DNA of 64,000 bases from contig JAUTDP010000001.1 in NCBI GenBank assembly GCA_033439795.1, forward strand, positions 1,426,001 to 1,490,000. Reading direction: 5' to 3'. A program made the position numbers and the translations under genes. Below the pieces are notes generated by a model, which was given only the letters and a program-made list of their open reading frames with translations, did no database searches and was not told where the DNA came from. Below, in pieces: positions 60,641 through 64,000 of this stretch. How positions within the stretch are numbered: the first letter of the stretch is position 1; each line of letters starts with the position of its first letter. Origin of the DNA: Sordaria brevicollis (taxonomy: Eukaryota > Ascomycota > Sordariomycetes > Sordariales > Sordariaceae).

Positions 60641-62582
60641 ACCTTAATAAACGGGTAAGGGCTTTCGAAGAGAGATTCGCCCGTACGGACCAAGCTAGGT
60701 TCGTCCGAAGAATAGTAGTTTAGGTAGCCAATTGCATTTAGATAAGACGAGTGAGAAGTCGATTATTTGCTAATAGACCGGAAAGCGGTGCCGCTAAAGC
60801 TAAATAGGCGGAGGAATAAATATTAATAGAGAATTTTATAGCGATTATAGCGGGATTACCCCCGGCAATAGGCGTACCTATTTAACCGTTATAACCGCCG
60901 GAGCCTTTAACCTTCGATCGAAAAATATAATTAAAAGACGCTATAAAAAGAGAATAAATATTGCGCTATAATTATTAATTAGCGGTAATAATAATTAAAT
61001 TAGGTCGGTAATATAAATTTATAATTATTAACCTCGACCCGAAATTTAGCGATATTATAATAAAACGGTATATAATTGGTTAAAAAAAGAAAAAGTAGAA
61101 GAGAATTTAATTTTCGGAAAATAATAAGGATTATTATTTATTAACGAAAGCGAAGAATTCCCTCTTCGTTTAAGTAAGAATAAAAGTAATCGGCCTTAAG
61201 GCTTTCCTTTTTTAAAAGAGAATCCCCAATATCGATATTCTTATTTATTCGTATAAATTAAAACGGGAAACGTTTTATTATATTACGTTCGAATATTTTT
61301 AAATAGTAGATACGTAATTCGTAATAATTAATTAACTATAGACGTAAGAATAATTCTAAATTTATTTAAATAATAGAATTAAAGCCGAAAGAATTTTATT
61401 ATAAATATTTCGGTTAAGACGATTAAATAAATACTATTTAATAATCGAATTAAAAAAGGAATAGCGAAACGAATTCGTTCGCTATTTTTAATTTTCTTTT
61501 CTTCTTTTTCTTTTACTTTTATTTATTAACATATTAAAATAAGGATGGGGGAGGATTTCTATTTAATTAAGAATTTATCGGGTTACGAAGGCGACGATTT
61601 ATTTAATTATTATTTCTTTTTACGATTAATTAAAACTTTTAATATTTTATTATTATTAGCGAATAGACGGTTCTATTCGTTGAATTAATAAATATATTAA
61701 CGTATAATATTAATTACGAATTAACGCTAAGCGAATTAATTATTATTAATAGGAACGGGATTAGTAGGATAAATAGCCGGCGAGTTAATTTCTATCGGGG
61801 AATTACTATAGGAAGGTATACGAATATTATTATTATTTGGGGGAATTTTATTATTACCGTTATAAAATAAATTACTATTATTATTATAAAGTAAATTATT
61901 ATTATTATTATAAGGGATATTATTTAAAGGAATACAACCGCCGATTAAATTATTTTTATTAGAAAAGAGGAATTCGTAATAGCCTTTTTAAAAATAATTA
62001 TTAACCGATTACTTTCTATAGCGAATAAATTATTTAAAGGTATTAGTAAAACCGTTATTAGTAAAGCGAGGGCGAATTGCGCCGGTAAATTCTTTAATAA
62101 TAATACGGAGGCGGATAAAATAATTGCGGAATTCGTTACTAATCGGGTTTTTATTAACGATTTTCTCTTAGAAAGTATTACGGAAATTATAGAAGCCGCG
62201 AAATATATCGATTATATAATATAAAACCGTTAAAATATATTAAATAATTTAATTGAATTTATTTAAGGACGAATTAAAATAAGAAATATTAACGATATAA
62301 AAAATAGTAATTTATTCGGGTAATTAAGGATATAATAGGTTAATTTAACGACGGCTTTTATATAAATATTATAATTTAAGATAGTTAGGAAAGCGAAAAG
62401 GGTTTTAATTAATTAAAGGGTATAGGTAAAATACGAAGGAGTATAAATATAGTTTCGGAGAAATTAGCGTAAAAATAGAACGTAGCGGAGGGAGGATTTA
62501 CCCTTTCTCCGGTATATAAAAGAATTTATTATTAATAAAGCGTTTAGTAATACGTTCGAAATTAATTTTAATATTAATATTA
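60641..62582 (+). mobile_element. 5'-truncated LINE, ORF2 C-terminus to third coding-like region
   Basis: Starts CTCGACCTCTACCTTAATAA. Its first 170 bp keep CA and TG (GGACCAAGCTAGG, GCCAATTGCATTTAG, GAGTGAGAAG), the rest is RIP-mutated. Includes undeleted 24-bp repeats (about 61850-61920). Interrupted at 62582 by the next LINE; its 3' end lies outside the window. Confidence 0.87.
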
Positions 62583-63637
62583 AAAACTGCTTTAGAATTG
62601 GAAACGCCGATTTCTAATCGAAGAGCGTTTTAAAACGAAAACCGATAACGGGAATCGACTTAAAAAGGTCTTTTACGTCCTTTATAATATCCCGCGACGA
62701 ATATAACGATAACGATATATCGTTATTACTAATAGTAATTAATAACGGTAATTATAAATTCGAAAATAGCGTTTATAATCCGCTTATAGGATTTTCAATT
62801 TGTAATAACCTTAATATAGCGCGCGCCGCGAAGATTTCGGAAAAAACGTAAGAGGATAATAAAATTATAAAGAAATTTATCGCTAAAGCGAATAAATCTT
62901 CGGATTATAACGCCATCTCGCTCGAAGATTGTAATTAAGTTCGTAAATTATTTAATAAATATACGAAAATCTTTACGAAAAAAAGTAGGGTAATATACCC
63001 TAAGGTTAATAAGGTTAATAACGATTAAATTATTACTAAAAAGGATTTTAACGATTTAAAGAAGATAATCCTATAAAAATTATAAAAAAACGTTAAAGAA
63101 GCGCTAAAAATATAGGCCGGAATTATAAAGAACGCTTTTCCTAAAACCGGGTTTATCTTTTAATATATTATAATTATTACCCCCCCCCCCCGAAAATACT
63201 CCCCGTTAATTACGATTATACCCTCTTTATTCGAAGTATTATAATTGATATTTAATATTCGAAGCGGACGAACGAAGAAATTAAGATTTAAATCGAAAAA
63301 ATATTTCGCGATTTAAAGACCGGCACCCTTAATATTATATAAACCGCTACGAAATTACCTACAACCGGAAATTATAAAATTATATTTAATAACGCTACGT
63401 ACGAATAATATTAATAATATTAAATTTAAATTAAGAAAGTCTTTAACGAAAAAGTATTCGTATTTTTAAATATTATTACGTTAATTACTAAAAGGTTCCT
63501 TTAGGCGAATATTATTAAATATATAAAGATAAAGAATATTATTTATAAAATATAATAGGCGAACCCGACCGTTTCTATTATTAAAATACGTTTATAAAAA
63601 AAGAGAATTAGCGAAAATAAAAATCTCCTTATAATAA
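62583..63637 (+). mobile_element. LINE 5' part with ORF1, cut by another LINE
   Basis: Starts AAAACTGCTTTAGAATTGG and contains the first kilobase: ORF1 from about 62650 with a run of 12 C at 63180-63191. It is interrupted at about 63637 by a minus LINE 3' end. The remainder is outside the window. Confidence 0.9.
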
Positions 63638-64000
63638 AGTAAAATTCTTATTCCCTAGCTAAATCTATAGCGCTAATATAATATAGGGTTTATTTCCGAT
63701 TCTCCGTAGGATAAAACCGTAGGTATTAAATGCCCCGGATAAAAACCCCGGCTATATTTCCCGGCGCGGACCTATCCGCGCCGCTTTTTCGGCGTTTTAC
63801 GATTATAATATATACTTACCGTTAATATAATTAATATCCGTTTTATCCCTTTTATTTACCATTACGCTAAAATATTAAACCGTTCCGCCTTTTTAATCTA
63901 CTATCTTATCCTTTATTTATTACCGCTTTTCGCTTTCTATTCCCCCGTCCGTTTACCTTTTTAACCGTTATTAAACCTCTTAATTATTAAATTTTCTTTT
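63638..64000 (-). mobile_element. LINE 3' end, minus strand, runs off the window
   Basis: Complement of the family 3' end (AGTAAAATTCTTATTCCCTA), with hairpin arms CGGCGCGGA and TCCGCGCCG near 63761-63783, then the start of the 3' coding-like sequence to the window edge. Confidence 0.9.

Overview
The window looks like accessory, transposon-only DNA from a filamentous ascomycete fungus (Pezizomycotina-type genome). The evidence is a pile of nested Tad1-like LINE retrotransposons and Mutator-like (MULE) DNA transposons. Almost all of them carry a strong repeat-induced point mutation (RIP) signature: CpA and TpG dinucleotides are nearly absent (positions 1141-1200 contain none), while CpG stays common, and former Trp/Gln codons appear as TAG/TAA throughout every reading frame. 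I see no intact host gene, tRNA, rRNA or CRISPR. The species cannot be named from this window.

Layout. 1-489: a GC-rich 12-bp minisatellite and a short low-RIP segment. 490-2535: two LINE fragments in opposite orientation. 2536-9905: a minus-strand LINE split by a 3.78-kb MULE (5892-9668) that has about 100-bp terminal inverted repeats (TIRs) and an 8-bp target-site duplication (TSD). 9914-16880: a full-length plus-strand LINE (about 6.97 kb), the best reference copy. 16881-27648: a second MULE on the minus strand, split by a minus-strand LINE (20586-26773) and by a 180-bp LINE 3' stub (27143-27322). 27649-43230: LINE fragments and one more full-length LINE (minus, 28170-36280), itself split by a 1.1-kb LINE. 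This stretch also holds a 464-bp MULE-like MITE without RIP (40368-40831). 43231-57178: a full-length plus LINE carrying another full-length plus LINE (48662-55629) inside it, the pair sitting inside a minus LINE (41291-60640). 60641-64000: further LINE pieces.

The LINE reads, in order: ORF1 (gag-like, two degenerate CCHC zinc knuckles), ORF2 (APE-type endonuclease with GDFN, reverse transcriptase with a F-A/V-D-D box, C-terminal Cys/His remnant), a third coding-like stretch that I cannot assign, and a 3' end with a perfect 9-bp-stem hairpin about 130 nt before a terminal TTACTT. The MULEs keep recognisable transposase blocks: an N-terminal FAR1-like region, the first acidic block as N-N-T-Y or N-N-I-Y, an FPDV...HINRNV block and a SWIM-type Cys/His remnant.

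The insertions can be ordered in time. Old LINEs and MULEs are saturated with RIP. Some truncated LINEs are RIP-poor at their 5' edges. The 180-bp LINE stub and the 464-bp MITE have escaped RIP, so they are either younger or too short to be recognised. Several junctions lack TSDs and join elements head-to-head, which points to rearrangement as well as transposition. Such a block could be heterochromatic (pericentromeric, subtelomeric or a dispensable region), but the window alone does not decide this.
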